Shown piece after piece: positions 30,906 to 40,019 of a DNA stretch of 64,000 bases (position 1 is its first letter; every line of letters starts with the position of its first letter). The notes beneath the pieces are model-generated. The model worked only from the letters and a program-made list of their open reading frames with translations, was not told where the DNA came from and searched no databases. The stretch is from Herbaspirillum sp. GW103 (lineage in GTDB: Bacteria; Pseudomonadota; Gammaproteobacteria; Burkholderiales; Burkholderiaceae_D), in assembly GCF_000261365.1 (NCBI RefSeq), contig NZ_AJVC01000004.1:310001-374000 (forward strand), in the 5' to 3' direction. The position numbers and the translations under genes were made by a program.

Positions 30906-32045
30906 ATGAGCAGTCTATTGTTTTCGCCGCTGACCCTGCGCGGGGTCACCTTGCCCAACCGCATCGCCGTCTCTCCGATGTGCCAGTATTCGGCCGAGGA
31001 CGGCTTCGTCAACGACTGGCACCTGGTGCACCTGGGCAGCCGTGCCGTGGGCGGGGCCGGCCTGGTCATCATGGAGGCCACGGCGGTGGTTCCGGAAGGC
31101 CGCATCACCAGCGCCGATCTCGGTATCTGGAAGGATGAGCACGTCGCGCCCCTGCGCCGCATCACCCGCTTCATCGAACAGCAGGGTGCCGTGCCCGGCA
31201 TCCAGCTGGCGCATGCGGGCCGCAAGGCCAGTGCCCTGCGTCCCTGGGATGGCCCGGCGGCCAGTGTGCCGGTGTCCAAGGGAGGCTGGCTGCCGCAGGC
31301 GCCCTCGGCCCTGGCCTTCGATACCACTTATACCGAACCGCATGCCATGAGTACGGCGGAAATTGCCGCACTGGTGCAAGCCTTCGCCGAGGCCGCCCGT
31401 CGCGCCCTGGCCGCCGGTTTCAAGGTAATCGAACTGCATGGCGCGCACGGCTACCTGGGCCATCAGTTCCTCTCGCCCCTGAGCAATCACCGCACCGACC
31501 AGTACGGCGGCAGCTTCGAGAACCGCATCCGCTTCCTGCTGGAAACGGTGCAGGCGACCCGCGCCGTCTGGCCCGCCGAACTGCCCCTGCTGGTGCGCCT
31601 GTCGGCCACCGACTGGACCGAGGGCGGCTGGGGCGCCGACGATACAGTGGCCCTCTCGGCCCGCCTGCGGGAAATGGGGGTGGACCTGGTGGATGTGTCC
31701 ACGGGCGGCAACCTGCCCTCGGCAGCCATTCCGGTCGGCCCCGGTTACCAGACCGGCTTTGCGGCGCGCGTGAAAAACCAGACCGGCATCGCCACCGGCA
31801 CGGTCGGCATGATTACCGACGCCTTCCAGGCCGAGCACGTGCTGCGGACCGGCCAGGCCGACCTGGTGCTGCTGGCGCGCGAACTGCTGCGCGATCCCTA
31901 CTGGCCGCTGCATGCCGCTCAGCAATTGCGCGAAGACGTGGCCTGGCCGCCGCAATACGTGCGGGCGGCGTCCAGCAAGACACCGTTGCGGCCGGATGTG
32001 CAATACGGCGGCAAACAGGACCAGGGCCTGACAAGCAGCGCCTGA
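30906..32045 (+). CDS. Old yellow enzyme family ene-reductase (YqjM/XenA class)
   Basis: A 379-residue FMN-binding TIM barrel. It opens with LTLRGVTLPNRIAVSPMCQYSAEDG, typical of the YqjM/XenA subgroup, with the Cys near residue 26 that tunes FMN potential. HGAHGYLGHQFLSPLSNHRTDQYGGS carries the conserved substrate and FMN contacts. It reduces activated C=C bonds of enones, or xenobiotics such as nitro compounds, with NAD(P)H. It follows the ABC exporter by 96 bp and ends at a strong terminator. Confidence 0.9.
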   Translation: MSSLLFSPLTLRGVTLPNRIAVSPMCQYSAEDGFVNDWHLVHLGSRAVGGAGLVIMEATAVVPEGRITSADLGIWKDEHVAPLRRITRFIEQQGAVPGIQLAHAGRKASALRPWDGPAASVPVSKGGWLPQAPSALAFDTTYTEPHAMSTAEIAALVQAFAEAARRALAAGFKVIELHGAHGYLGHQFLSPLSNHRTDQYGGSFENRIRFLLETVQATRAVWPAELPLLVRLSATDWTEGGWGADDTVALSARLREMGVDLVDVSTGGNLPSAAIPVGPGYQTGFAARVKNQTGIATGTVGMITDAFQAEHVLRTGQADLVLLARELLRDPYWPLHAAQQLREDVAWPPQYVRAASSKTPLRPDVQYGGKQDQGLTSSA

Positions 32046-32051
32046 AAGAAA

Positions 32052-32089
32052 AACTGCCGTTCAGCCTTCAGGCTGAACGGCAGTTTTTT
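32052..32089. terminator. Bidirectional intrinsic terminator
   Basis: AACTGCCGTTCAGCC (32052-32066) and GGCTGAACGGCAGTT (32071-32085) form a perfect 15-bp stem with a TTCA loop and T runs on both strands, between the convergent oxidoreductase and dedA genes. Confidence 0.9.
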
Positions 32090-32112
32090 GCTGGCTTCGC
32101 GTCGAGAGGCGA

Positions 32113-32754
32113 TCAGCCCGGACGACGCCGTTGGCGCAAGTACTCGATGATCCCCGGCAGGATGGACAGGATCACGATGGCCACGATCAACAGGCTCAGG
32201 TTCTTCTTGACGATGGGCAGGTTGCCGAAGAAGTAGCCGGCATAGCCGAAGCTGGCCACCCAGGCGATGCCACCGATGACGTTGTAGAGGAAGAAGCGCT
32301 GGTAGGTCATCGCGCCCACGCCCGCCACGAAGGGTGCGAAGGTGCGCACGATGGGGGCGAAGCGGGCGATGATGATGGCCTTGCCGCCGTGCTTCTCGAA
32401 GAAGGCATGGGTCTTGTCCAGGTATTCCTTCTTGAAGATGCGCGAGTTGGGCTTGTCGAACACCTTGATACCCAGCATCTTGCCAATCTGGTAGTTGGTG
32501 CTGTCGCCCAGGATGGCGGCCACGATCAGGGTCAGCAGCATCAGGTGAATGTCATAGGCGCCGGTAGCGGCCAGGGCGCCGGTGACGAAGAGCAGCGAGT
32601 CGCCGGGCAGGATGGGCGTGACCACCAGACCGGTTTCGCAAAAGATGATCAGGAACAGGATCAGGAATAACCAGGGACCATAGGAAACGGCCAGTTCGGC
32701 CAGGTGACGGTCGATGTGGAGGATGAAATCGACCAGGAACAGAAGGATATCCAT
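32113..32754 (-). CDS. DedA family membrane protein
   Basis: A 213-residue inner-membrane protein if begun at the Met ending at 32754 ([15 protein letters not shown]). The open frame continues upstream without coding character. It has the DedA/SNARE-associated signature: [17 protein letters not shown] (about 38-54) and [30 protein letters not shown] (about 115-145) with the conserved Gly/Arg residues. It has four to six membrane segments. Family members support undecaprenyl phosphate or phospholipid flipping and proton-motive-force homeostasis; the specific role here is not determined. Confidence 0.9.
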   Translation of the reverse strand: MDILLFLVDFILHIDRHLAELAVSYGPWLFLILFLIIFCETGLVVTPILPGDSLLFVTGALAATGAYDIHLMLLTLIVAAILGDSTNYQIGKMLGIKVFDKPNSRIFKKEYLDKTHAFFEKHGGKAIIIARFAPIVRTFAPFVAGVGAMTYQRFFLYNVIGGIAWVASFGYAGYFFGNLPIVKKNLSLLIVAIVILSILPGIIEYLRQRRRPG

Positions 32755-33127
32755 AAGCCTGTAGAGAGAGGGGAAGTGGCAGAAAGTGGGCATTGTACCA
32801 ACAGCCCCGCCCCTCTCCGCGAATTTTGATGCAGTGCCGCAGCCACCCTTCCCGCCCCTCCTCCCCTCGCGCATTGATGAAAGTTTTTCCCTGTCGCGCA
32901 ATCTGTTCATGCTCCACCCCAGCCATGGCCCAGGCCGCTGTGCCAGAGCCCGCTACCCGTGGGCTGTGGCGGCCGGATCGGGCGGTTTCACGGGAAGTCC
33001 CGGGTCAGAATGCTGCCGTTGACGCTCCTGCGCGGCTCCACTACAGTCGTTCGCACCGGCCTTTCCCCACTACGACAAGACCAGCCCACGCTGGCATCGG
33101 GGCCGGATCCCCCCAGGAGACCAAACC
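32755..33127. other. Intergenic, no gene seen
   Basis: 373-base divergent gap between dedA and the SDR gene. It contains no plausible ORF, RNA gene or strong hairpin. Promoters for both neighbours must lie here, but I cannot place them with confidence. Confidence 0.5.
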
Positions 33128-33913
33128 ATGGATCTGAACCTGCAGGACCATCACGTCATCGTCACCGCCGGTGCCCAGGGCATCGGCCTCGCAATTACTG
33201 AAACGTTCATCAAAGCAGGCGCGCAAGTGCACGTCTGCGATATCGATGAGGCTTTCCTGGCCGATGCACGTGCCCGACTGGCAGGCGCGGCGGTGAGTTT
33301 CAGCCGTACCGACGTGGCCAGTCCGGCGCAGGTCGATGCCATGTTCGCCGACCTGGCCACGCGCTGGGACGGAAGACTGGACGTCCTGGTCAACAATGCC
33401 GGCATTGCCGGTCCCACGCTGCCGGTGGAAGACATCGATGCGGCGCAATGGGACCAGACCATCGCCATCAACCTGACCGGCCCCTTCCTCTGCACCCGGC
33501 GCGCCGTACCCATGCTGAAGAAAAACGGCGGCGGCGCCATCATCAATATTTCCTCGGTGGCCGGTCGGCTGGGCTTTGCCTTGCGCACGCCCTATTCGGC
33601 ATCCAAGTATGGCGTCATCGGCCTGACCGAGACCTGGGCCATCGAACTGGGCCCGTCCAACATCCGTGTCAACGCCGTCTTGCCGGGCATCGTCGAAGGG
33701 CCGCGACAGGAGCGCATCGTGGCCGCCAAGGCGGCGGCCTATGGCATCGAACATGAAGAAATGCGCACACGCTTGCTTTCCAAGGTCTCGCTGCGGCGCA
33801 TGGTCAGCGCCCAGGACATCGCCAACCAGATCCTTTTCCTCTGCTCGCCCGCCGGTGCTGCCATCAGCGGCCAGAGCCTGTCGGTGTGCGGCAACGTCGA
33901 AACGCTGGCCTAG
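33128..33913 (+). CDS. Short-chain dehydrogenase/reductase
   Basis: A 261-residue classical SDR. The nucleotide-binding motif TAGAQGIG lies at about residues 13-20, NNAG at about 91-94, the catalytic Ser in NISSVAG and Tyr-x3-Lys in YSASK. DIDEA after beta-2 (Asp at the strand end) suggests preference for NAD over NADP. An oxidoreductase for an unknown alcohol or ketone. It is 41 bp upstream of a BKACE-family enzyme on the same strand, so the pair probably works on one substrate: oxidation to a beta-keto acid followed by cleavage. Confidence 0.9.
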   Translation: MDLNLQDHHVIVTAGAQGIGLAITETFIKAGAQVHVCDIDEAFLADARARLAGAAVSFSRTDVASPAQVDAMFADLATRWDGRLDVLVNNAGIAGPTLPVEDIDAAQWDQTIAINLTGPFLCTRRAVPMLKKNGGGAIINISSVAGRLGFALRTPYSASKYGVIGLTETWAIELGPSNIRVNAVLPGIVEGPRQERIVAAKAAAYGIEHEEMRTRLLSKVSLRRMVSAQDIANQILFLCSPAGAAISGQSLSVCGNVETLA

Positions 33914-33954
33914 CGCCCTTCCCCTTTTCTTTGTCCTCTCCAGGAGCACGTCCC

Positions 33955-34887
33955 ATGGCCCAGCCTCGCAAAGTCATCATCACCTGCGCCGTCACCGGCG
34001 CCATCCATACGCCTTCGATGTCGCCCTACCTGCCGGTCACGCCCGAGCAGATCCGCGATGAAGCCCTGGCTGCCGCCGAGGCGGGCGCGGCCATCGTGCA
34101 CCTGCATGCGCGCGACCCGCACAATGGCAAGCCGACCCAGGATCCGGAGGCCTTCCGCAAATTTCTGCCGCAGATCAAGGCCGCCTCCAACGTGGTCATC
34201 AACCTCACCACCGGCGGCGCGCCGACCATGGGGGTGGAAGAACGGCTGCAACCGGCGCTGCAACTGAAACCGGAAGTGGCTTCCCTGAACATGGGCTCGA
34301 TGAACTTCGGCCTGTATGAAATGCTGAACCGCTTCAAGGATTTCAAGTACGACTGGGAACAACCCTACCTGGCCGGCTCGGACGACCGCATCTTCCGCAA
34401 TACCTTCAAGGACATCGCCTACATCCTCGAGTCCTGCAGCGCCAACCAGACCCGCTTCGAGATCGAGTGCTATGACATCGGCCACCTCTACACGGCCGCG
34501 CACTTCATCGACCGTGGCCTGATCAAGCCGCCCTTCCTGATCCAGTCGGTATTCGGCCTGCGCGGCGGTATCGGCAACGATGTCGAAGATGTCATGCACA
34601 TGAAGCGCACCGCCGACCGTCTCTTCGGCGATGCCTATTTCTGGTCGGTGCTGGGGGCCGGACGCGGCCAGATTCCGATTGCCACCATGGCCGCCGCCAT
34701 GGGCGGACACACCCGCGTGGGGCTGGAAGATTCCCTGTGGGATGGCCCCGGCCAGCTGGCCAAAAGCAATGCCGATCAAGTGCGTCGTATCCGTACCGTG
34801 ATCGAGGCGCTGTCCTTGCAGGTGGCCACGCCGGACGAAGCGCGTGACATGCTGCAACTCAAGGGCGGGCAGAACGTCGGATTCTGA
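33955..34887 (+). CDS. Beta-keto acid cleavage enzyme (BKACE, DUF849 family)
   Basis: A 310-residue TIM-barrel enzyme with a CAGGAG ribosome site before ATG 33955. The zinc-binding HxH is His49/His51 in VHLHARDP, and the family opening VIITCAVTGA is intact. SVFGLRGGIGN and GAGRGQIPIATMAAAMGGHTRVGLEDS, including the late Glu/Asp, are as expected. BKACE enzymes transfer acetyl-CoA to a beta-keto acid, yielding acetoacetate and a new acyl-CoA. Substrates vary (3-keto-5-aminohexanoate, dehydrocarnitine and others) and cannot be fixed here. Operon partner: the SDR just upstream. Confidence 0.92.
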   Translation: MAQPRKVIITCAVTGAIHTPSMSPYLPVTPEQIRDEALAAAEAGAAIVHLHARDPHNGKPTQDPEAFRKFLPQIKAASNVVINLTTGGAPTMGVEERLQPALQLKPEVASLNMGSMNFGLYEMLNRFKDFKYDWEQPYLAGSDDRIFRNTFKDIAYILESCSANQTRFEIECYDIGHLYTAAHFIDRGLIKPPFLIQSVFGLRGGIGNDVEDVMHMKRTADRLFGDAYFWSVLGAGRGQIPIATMAAAMGGHTRVGLEDSLWDGPGQLAKSNADQVRRIRTVIEALSLQVATPDEARDMLQLKGGQNVGF

Positions 34888-34910
34888 AACAGGCCCGGCC
34901 TTGCGGGGAG

Positions 34911-34946
34911 CACCGGGACGGAGCAGCGTCTCCGGTGTTTTTCTTC
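34911..34946 (+). terminator. Intrinsic terminator after the BKACE gene
   Basis: CACCGGGACG (34911-34920) pairs with CGTCTCCGGTG (34927-34937), with one unpaired T and a GAGCAG loop, followed by TTTTTCTTC. Confidence 0.8.
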
Positions 34947-35049
34947 ATCTTGCTGCAATGACAAGCTGGTCCGGCATCGGGTGTTCGGGCGGTCGATACG
35001 CTACAATCCTTCATCTTTTGGCCACCCGGCCAGCCTCCCGAGCATTGCA

Positions 35050-36021
35050 ATGAAACAATACCAAGACCTCATCCAGGACGTGCTAGAGAACGGCTCCTGG
35101 CAAGACAACCGCACCGGCATCCGCACCTTGAGCATTCCCGGCGCCATGATGCGCTTCGACCTGCAGAAGGGTTTTCCGGCGGTGACCACCAAACGCCTGG
35201 CCTTCAAGTCGGTGGTGGGCGAACTGTGCGGCTTCCTGCGCGCCACCCGCAGCGCGGCCGATTTTCGTGCTCTCGGCTGCAAGGTCTGGGACCAGAACGC
35301 CAACGAAAACGCTGACTGGCTGGCCAATCCCTTCCGTACCGGCACCGATGATCTGGGTCCGGTGTATGGCGTGCAATGGCGAGAATGGCCGGCCTACAAG
35401 CTGATCGACGCCGCGCACACCGCGCAGATCGACGCGGCCCGCGCCAAGGGCTTTGCCATCGTCTCCTCGCTGCAGGACAAGGGCGTGGAAAAAGTCCTGC
35501 TCTACAAGGCCGTGGACCAGCTGCGCGAATGCCTGGACACCATCGTCAAGAATCCCGGCAGCCGCCGCATCCTTTTCCACGGCTGGAACTGCGCGGTGCT
35601 CGATGAAATCGCCCTGCCCGCCTGCCATCTGCTGTATCAGTTCCTGCCCAACCAGAGCACCGGCGAAATCTCGCTCTGCCTGTACGTGCGCAGCAACGAC
35701 ATCGGCCTGGGCACGCCCTTCAACCTGGCCGAGGGGGCGGCGCTGCTGCACCTGGTGGCACGCCTGACCGGCTACCGGCCGCGCTGGTTCAGCTACTTCG
35801 TGGGCGATGCGCACATCTACGAAAACCATATCGACATGGTCAAGGAGCAGTTGACGCGCGAGCCCTACCCGCTGCCGCAACTGGCCATCGCCGAGCGCGT
35901 GCCGGAATTCGCCAGGACCCGCGAGTACGCCCCGCAATGGCTGGAACGGGTCGAGCCAAGCGACTTCTCGCTGCTCAACTACCAGCACCACGCCCCGCTG
36001 ACCGCGCCCATGGCGGTCTGA
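35050..36021 (+). CDS. thyA: Thymidylate synthase (long form)
   Basis: A 323-residue enzyme started at ATG 35050 ([12 protein letters not shown]); upstream frame is non-coding. It converts dUMP to dTMP using 5,10-methylenetetrahydrofolate. The catalytic Cys192 lies in [10 protein letters not shown]. The dUMP-binding [15 protein letters not shown] and [13 protein letters not shown] loops are recognisable. It is about 60 residues longer than E. coli ThyA (264), mainly through insertions near residues 85-100 and 118-155 (helical, Ala/Lys-rich). The residue before the catalytic Cys is Ala, not the usual Pro. A divergent but apparently complete enzyme; folA lies 8.6 kb away. Confidence 0.9.
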   Translation: MKQYQDLIQDVLENGSWQDNRTGIRTLSIPGAMMRFDLQKGFPAVTTKRLAFKSVVGELCGFLRATRSAADFRALGCKVWDQNANENADWLANPFRTGTDDLGPVYGVQWREWPAYKLIDAAHTAQIDAARAKGFAIVSSLQDKGVEKVLLYKAVDQLRECLDTIVKNPGSRRILFHGWNCAVLDEIALPACHLLYQFLPNQSTGEISLCLYVRSNDIGLGTPFNLAEGAALLHLVARLTGYRPRWFSYFVGDAHIYENHIDMVKEQLTREPYPLPQLAIAERVPEFARTREYAPQWLERVEPSDFSLLNYQHHAPLTAPMAV

Positions 36022-36078
36022 TCCACTTCGGCAGGCCACGGCATCGCATCGGCGCCGGCCTGCGCTTCGGGAGTTCGC

Positions 36079-37140
36079 ATGTCCACTGCGCTGCTGCAAC
36101 GACTGGGCCTGGCCCATCCCATCATCCAGGCGCCCATGGCGGGCACCTCCACCGTCACCATGGCCGCTGCGGCGTCCAATGCGGGCGCACTGGGCTCGCT
36201 GGCGCTGGGCGCCTCTTCGGTGACGCAGGCGCGCGAAGCCCTGGCGCAACTGCATGCCCTGACCGACAAACCCTTCAACGTCAATTTTTTCTGTCATCAG
36301 CCGGCGGTGCTGGACGGGGCGCGCGATGCGGCCTGGATCGCGCATCTGCAAGGGCATCTAGACGAATTCGGCGGCAGTATCAAGCTGCCGCTCAAGGAGA
36401 TCTACCGCAGCTTCGTCGTCGATACCGAGATGCAGCAGCTGGTGCTGGAACTGCCCCCGGCAGTGGTGAGCTTCCACTTCGGTCTGCCGCAGGCGGGCGT
36501 GATCCAGGCGCTCAAGAATGCAGGCGTCTTCCTCATGGCCACCGCCACCAGCCTGGAGGAGGCGCGCCTGATCGAAGCGGCGGGCGTCGATGCCATCGTC
36601 GCGCAAGGTATCGAGGCCGGCGGCCATCGCGGCATCTTCGATGAACACAAGGATGAAGAAATCGGCACCTTCGCCCTGGTCCGCCTGCTGTCCACGCACT
36701 GCCGACTGCCCGTGATCGCCGCTGGCGGCATCATGGACGGCGCCGGCATCGCTGCGGCCCTGCAACTGGGGGCACAGGCAGTGCAGTTGGGGACGGCCTT
36801 CCTGCTCACCCGCGAATCGGGGGCCAATGCCGCCTACAGGAATTTGCTGAAAAGTTCACGTGCCCACCACACCCGCGTGACGGCAGCGATCTCGGGCCGC
36901 CGCGCACGGGGCATCGTCAACCGTTTCATGGAAGAAATCGACATATCGACTGCAAACCGCCTCCCTGCCTACCCCGCCGCCTACGACGCCGCCAAGCAAC
37001 TGCATGCCCTGGCCAGCGCCAGGGACGTGCACGAGTTCGGCGCCCACTGGGCCGGCCAGGGCGCGGCGCTGATCCGGGATGGTTATACGGTGGGGGAACT
37101 GGTGCATCTGCTGGTGCAGGAGTGGCGGGCGCAGGCCTGA
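36079..37140 (+). CDS. Nitronate monooxygenase (2-nitropropane dioxygenase family)
   Basis: A 353-residue FMN-dependent TIM barrel. It starts LLQRLGLAHPIIQAPMAGTSTVTMAAAASNAGALGSL, with the standard QAPMAG phosphate loop. AQGIEAGGHRG carries the conserved His of class I enzymes, and PVIAAGGIMDG plus GAQAVQLGTAFL complete the flavin site. It oxidises alkyl nitronates such as propionate 3-nitronate and so detoxifies a plant or fungal respiratory poison. 57 bp downstream of thyA on the same strand, but functionally unrelated. Confidence 0.9.
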   Translation: MSTALLQRLGLAHPIIQAPMAGTSTVTMAAAASNAGALGSLALGASSVTQAREALAQLHALTDKPFNVNFFCHQPAVLDGARDAAWIAHLQGHLDEFGGSIKLPLKEIYRSFVVDTEMQQLVLELPPAVVSFHFGLPQAGVIQALKNAGVFLMATATSLEEARLIEAAGVDAIVAQGIEAGGHRGIFDEHKDEEIGTFALVRLLSTHCRLPVIAAGGIMDGAGIAAALQLGAQAVQLGTAFLLTRESGANAAYRNLLKSSRAHHTRVTAAISGRRARGIVNRFMEEIDISTANRLPAYPAAYDAAKQLHALASARDVHEFGAHWAGQGAALIRDGYTVGELVHLLVQEWRAQA

Positions 37141-37152
37141 GCCTGCCCGTGT

Positions 37153-38631
37153 TCAGGAAACGGTGTCGGTGCGGGTGACGGTGTCGTCCGGAACCTGCTT
37201 GTCCTGCCAGCCGCCGCCCAGCGCCTTGTACAGCGAGACCGTGGCCTGCAGGCGCTGCAGCTTGATCTGGCCGAGCTGGTTCTGGGCTTCGGACAGGGTG
37301 CGCTGGGTATCGAGTACCACCAGCAGGTCTTCGGCACCGGCGCGGTAGCGGATCTCGGCCAGTTCGAAGGCGAAGCGCGCCTGGTCCACTTCATTGATTT
37401 TCAGGCGATAGCGCTCTTCCAGGCTGCGAATGGCGCCCAGCGCCTTTTCCACTTCCGACAACGAGGTAATGACGCGCTGCCGGTACACCTGCACCAGCTC
37501 TTCCTTCTGCGCTTCGGCCAGCGCCTGCTGGTTGCGCAGGTTGCCGCCATCGAAGATCGGCGCGATCAGGCTGGTACCGAGATTGGCAAACAGATTGGGA
37601 CCATTGAAGAGCGACAGCAAGGCATTGCTCTGCGCGCCGGTGGAACCGGTGAGCGAAATACTGGGGAAGAGCGCGGCCCGTGCTACCGCCACATTGGCAT
37701 TGGCGGCCGCCAGATTGGCCTCGGCGCGGCGGATGTCGGGGCGGCGGGTCAGCAGTTCGGAAGGCAGGCCGGCCGAGATGCGCGGCATCTGGATGCGCGC
37801 CAGACCCTTTTCCTCGACCTTGAAATTCTGCGGCGGACGGCCCAAGAGGATGGCCAGCGCGGTCTGCGCATCCTGTTCCTGCTGCTGCAGGTCGGGAATC
37901 AACTGGCGCTGGTTGGCCAGGGCCGAACGCTGGCGCGCCAGGTCCAATGGCGAAGCTGAGCCGGCGCGGCTTTGCGCCTCCACCAGGCGTAACACGCGCT
38001 CGGCATTGTTGACGTTCTGGCGCGCGATCTCCAGCCGGTCGCGCAATGACAGCACCTGCAGATAGGTGGAGACGATGCCGCTGGTGACGGTCAGGGCCAC
38101 CGTCTCGCGATCGTAACGATTGGCACGCAAGGTGGCTTCAGCGGCTTCGACGCCCGCACGGTTCTTGCCCCAGAAATCGATTTCGTAGCTGACCTGCAGG
38201 CTGGCATTGGCGGTGTTGGTCGGTGTGCCGCCGGAAATGGGCATCTCGCGGCTGGCACCCGCGTTCAGTGCCACGTTGGGCAACAGTGGCGCCCCGGCGA
38301 TGCGGGCCTGTGCCTCGGCCTGCTTGACGCGCGAGAAGGCGGCGGCGATTTCATAATTGTTGCGCTGGCCTTCCTGCACCAGTGCGGACAATTCACTGCT
38401 GCCAAACTGCTTCCACCAGTCGCTATCGGGCCACAGCTGCTCGGCGTGGGCGACGTCGGCGGAGGCGCCGCCGCCCCACTGGTCGGGCACCTGCATTTCC
38501 AGGATGGGATCGGGCTGCACGTCCCGCGTGACGCAGCCACCGATGGCCATGACCAGCGCGACGGCCATCGCCACCCGCGTCAAGCGGGGCAACGGGAAAG
38601 AAGTCAGCAGCAGTGAACTACGCAATGTCAT
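37153..38631 (-). CDS. Outer-membrane efflux factor (NodT/OprM type lipoprotein)
   Basis: A 492-residue outer-membrane factor. The signal peptide ends in a lipobox IGGC at about residues 29-32. The two repeated OEP halves carry typical LSLRDRLEIARQNV and RPDIRRAEANLAAANANVAVARAALFPSISLTG motifs. It forms the trimeric exit duct of a tripartite efflux or secretion system. It lies 88 bp downstream of a periplasmic adaptor gene on the same strand, yet no RND, MacB or MFS pump gene is between or beside them. Confidence 0.92.
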   Translation of the reverse strand: MTLRSSLLLTSFPLPRLTRVAMAVALVMAIGGCVTRDVQPDPILEMQVPDQWGGGASADVAHAEQLWPDSDWWKQFGSSELSALVQEGQRNNYEIAAAFSRVKQAEAQARIAGAPLLPNVALNAGASREMPISGGTPTNTANASLQVSYEIDFWGKNRAGVEAAEATLRANRYDRETVALTVTSGIVSTYLQVLSLRDRLEIARQNVNNAERVLRLVEAQSRAGSASPLDLARQRSALANQRQLIPDLQQQEQDAQTALAILLGRPPQNFKVEEKGLARIQMPRISAGLPSELLTRRPDIRRAEANLAAANANVAVARAALFPSISLTGSTGAQSNALLSLFNGPNLFANLGTSLIAPIFDGGNLRNQQALAEAQKEELVQVYRQRVITSLSEVEKALGAIRSLEERYRLKINEVDQARFAFELAEIRYRAGAEDLLVVLDTQRTLSEAQNQLGQIKLQRLQATVSLYKALGGGWQDKQVPDDTVTRTDTVS

Positions 38632-38719
38632 GGCCTTGAACGTCGAAAAACGGAAAACGGAGAAACCGGGCCGCCCGGGCAGCCGTTACTGTACAGCAAG
38701 CCCTGCCGGCCGTGCGCGA

Positions 38720-39910
38720 CTACTTGGCAAGCGCCGGCGGATTGGCCGGCAGCAGCACCTGCTCGCCCTCCTTCAACCCCGACAGTACCTGGGCGCGTTC
38801 GCCATCGCGAATGCCGATCTTGATCTTGCGCGTCTCCAGCGTGCCATCGGGCGCCACCACCTTGACACTCTGGGTGCCGTCCATGCCCGGCTTGGTCACC
38901 AGCGAACGCGGAATGGTCGGCACATGCTCGGCGCGCGCCAGCACGAAATACACGTCGGCACTCATGCCGCTCATCAGTTCGCGGCTGGGATTGGCCACGT
39001 CGAAGAGCACGGTGTAATACGCCTTCTTGCCCTGGCGTCCGGAGTCATCGGTGGGCAGCAGCATGATCTGACGCAGCTTGCCGCTCCAGCGCTTGCCGGG
39101 GTAGCCTGGCGTGGTGAAATACGCCGTCATGCCCTTTTGCAGGCGCGTCACGTCCTCTTCCGCGACCGGCACCTGCACCGTCATGCGCGAGAGATCGGCG
39201 ATGCGCATGAGCACTTCCTGGTTGGCGCTGACCATCTGGCCGGGACGTGCATTGAGGGTGACGATGGTACCGCCGGCGGGGGCTTCGATGCGGGTCTGCT
39301 TCTGCACCGCCTCATCTTCGCGGATGGCCGCTTCGGTCTGCTGGATCTGGGCGTTGGTGGCGTCCACGCGGGACGCCGCCGCATACATGTTCATGCGGCT
39401 GGATTCATAGGATTCTTCGCGGGTGGCGTTCTCGGCCTTGAGCTGGGTCTGGCGCTGGAACTGCAACTGAGCAAAGTCGAGCTGGGCGTTCTGTCCGGCC
39501 AGTTCGGCCTTCAGGCGCGCCAGGGTGGCACGGTTGCTTTCGATGCGGCTGTTCTGCACGGCCGGCGCCACGGTGGCCAGCAGGCGCCCGGCCTTGACCG
39601 ACTCACCGATCACCACTTCCACATCCGAGATCTGTCCGGCCACCTTGGAGCCGACATCCACGTAATCCTGAGCCACCACATTGCCGGTGGCGTTGACCAC
39701 CTGTTCCAGGTCGGCGCGCTCTACCGCGACCGTCTCCAGCTTCACCGGAATCGGCTTGGGCGGCGGCGGTGGCGGGGCCTGGCGGGAATACAGCGCATAG
39801 CCGCCGCCCAGCACCAGCGCCAGGGCGATACCGCTCCACCAGGCTTTCTGCCGCGCAGGCGCATGGGTGGTCGGAATAATATGTGGAAGTGGTTCGTGCG
39901 GCTCGGTCAT
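38720..39910 (-). CDS. Periplasmic adaptor of an efflux pump (MacA-like HlyD/RND family)
   Basis: A 396-residue membrane fusion protein. The N-terminal inner-membrane anchor is at about residues 24-41, followed by Pro-rich APPPPPPKPIP. A lipoyl half-motif (AQDYVDVGSKVAGQISDVEVVIGESVKAGRLLA), an alpha-hairpin (about 120-210), the second lipoyl half (EAPAGGTIVTLNARPGQMVSANQ) and beta-barrel domains follow. Similarity in layout is strongest to MacA. It links an inner-membrane pump to an outer-membrane factor; the factor is the next gene, but the pump gene is absent from this locus. Confidence 0.9.
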   Translation of the reverse strand: MTEPHEPLPHIIPTTHAPARQKAWWSGIALALVLGGGYALYSRQAPPPPPPKPIPVKLETVAVERADLEQVVNATGNVVAQDYVDVGSKVAGQISDVEVVIGESVKAGRLLATVAPAVQNSRIESNRATLARLKAELAGQNAQLDFAQLQFQRQTQLKAENATREESYESSRMNMYAAASRVDATNAQIQQTEAAIREDEAVQKQTRIEAPAGGTIVTLNARPGQMVSANQEVLMRIADLSRMTVQVPVAEEDVTRLQKGMTAYFTTPGYPGKRWSGKLRQIMLLPTDDSGRQGKKAYYTVLFDVANPSRELMSGMSADVYFVLARAEHVPTIPRSLVTKPGMDGTQSVKVVAPDGTLETRKIKIGIRDGERAQVLSGLKEGEQVLLPANPPALAK

Positions 39911-39964
39911 GTCACTGGCGGCAAGCGTTCAAGTCGGATTCAACAAGGCGTGATGATCCCTGCA

Positions 39965-39994
39965 AAACATGACGGCCGAATGTCTTCGGCCGTC
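39965..39994 (-). terminator. Terminator of the opgGH operon
   Basis: GACGGCCGAA (39971-39980) and TTCGGCCGTC (39985-39994) form a 10-bp perfect stem with a 4-base loop, just past the opgH stop. On the minus strand it is followed by ATGTTTTG. Confidence 0.7.
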
Positions 39995-40019
39995 CCTGTT
40001 GCGGTGCTGGCGCGCCCCC

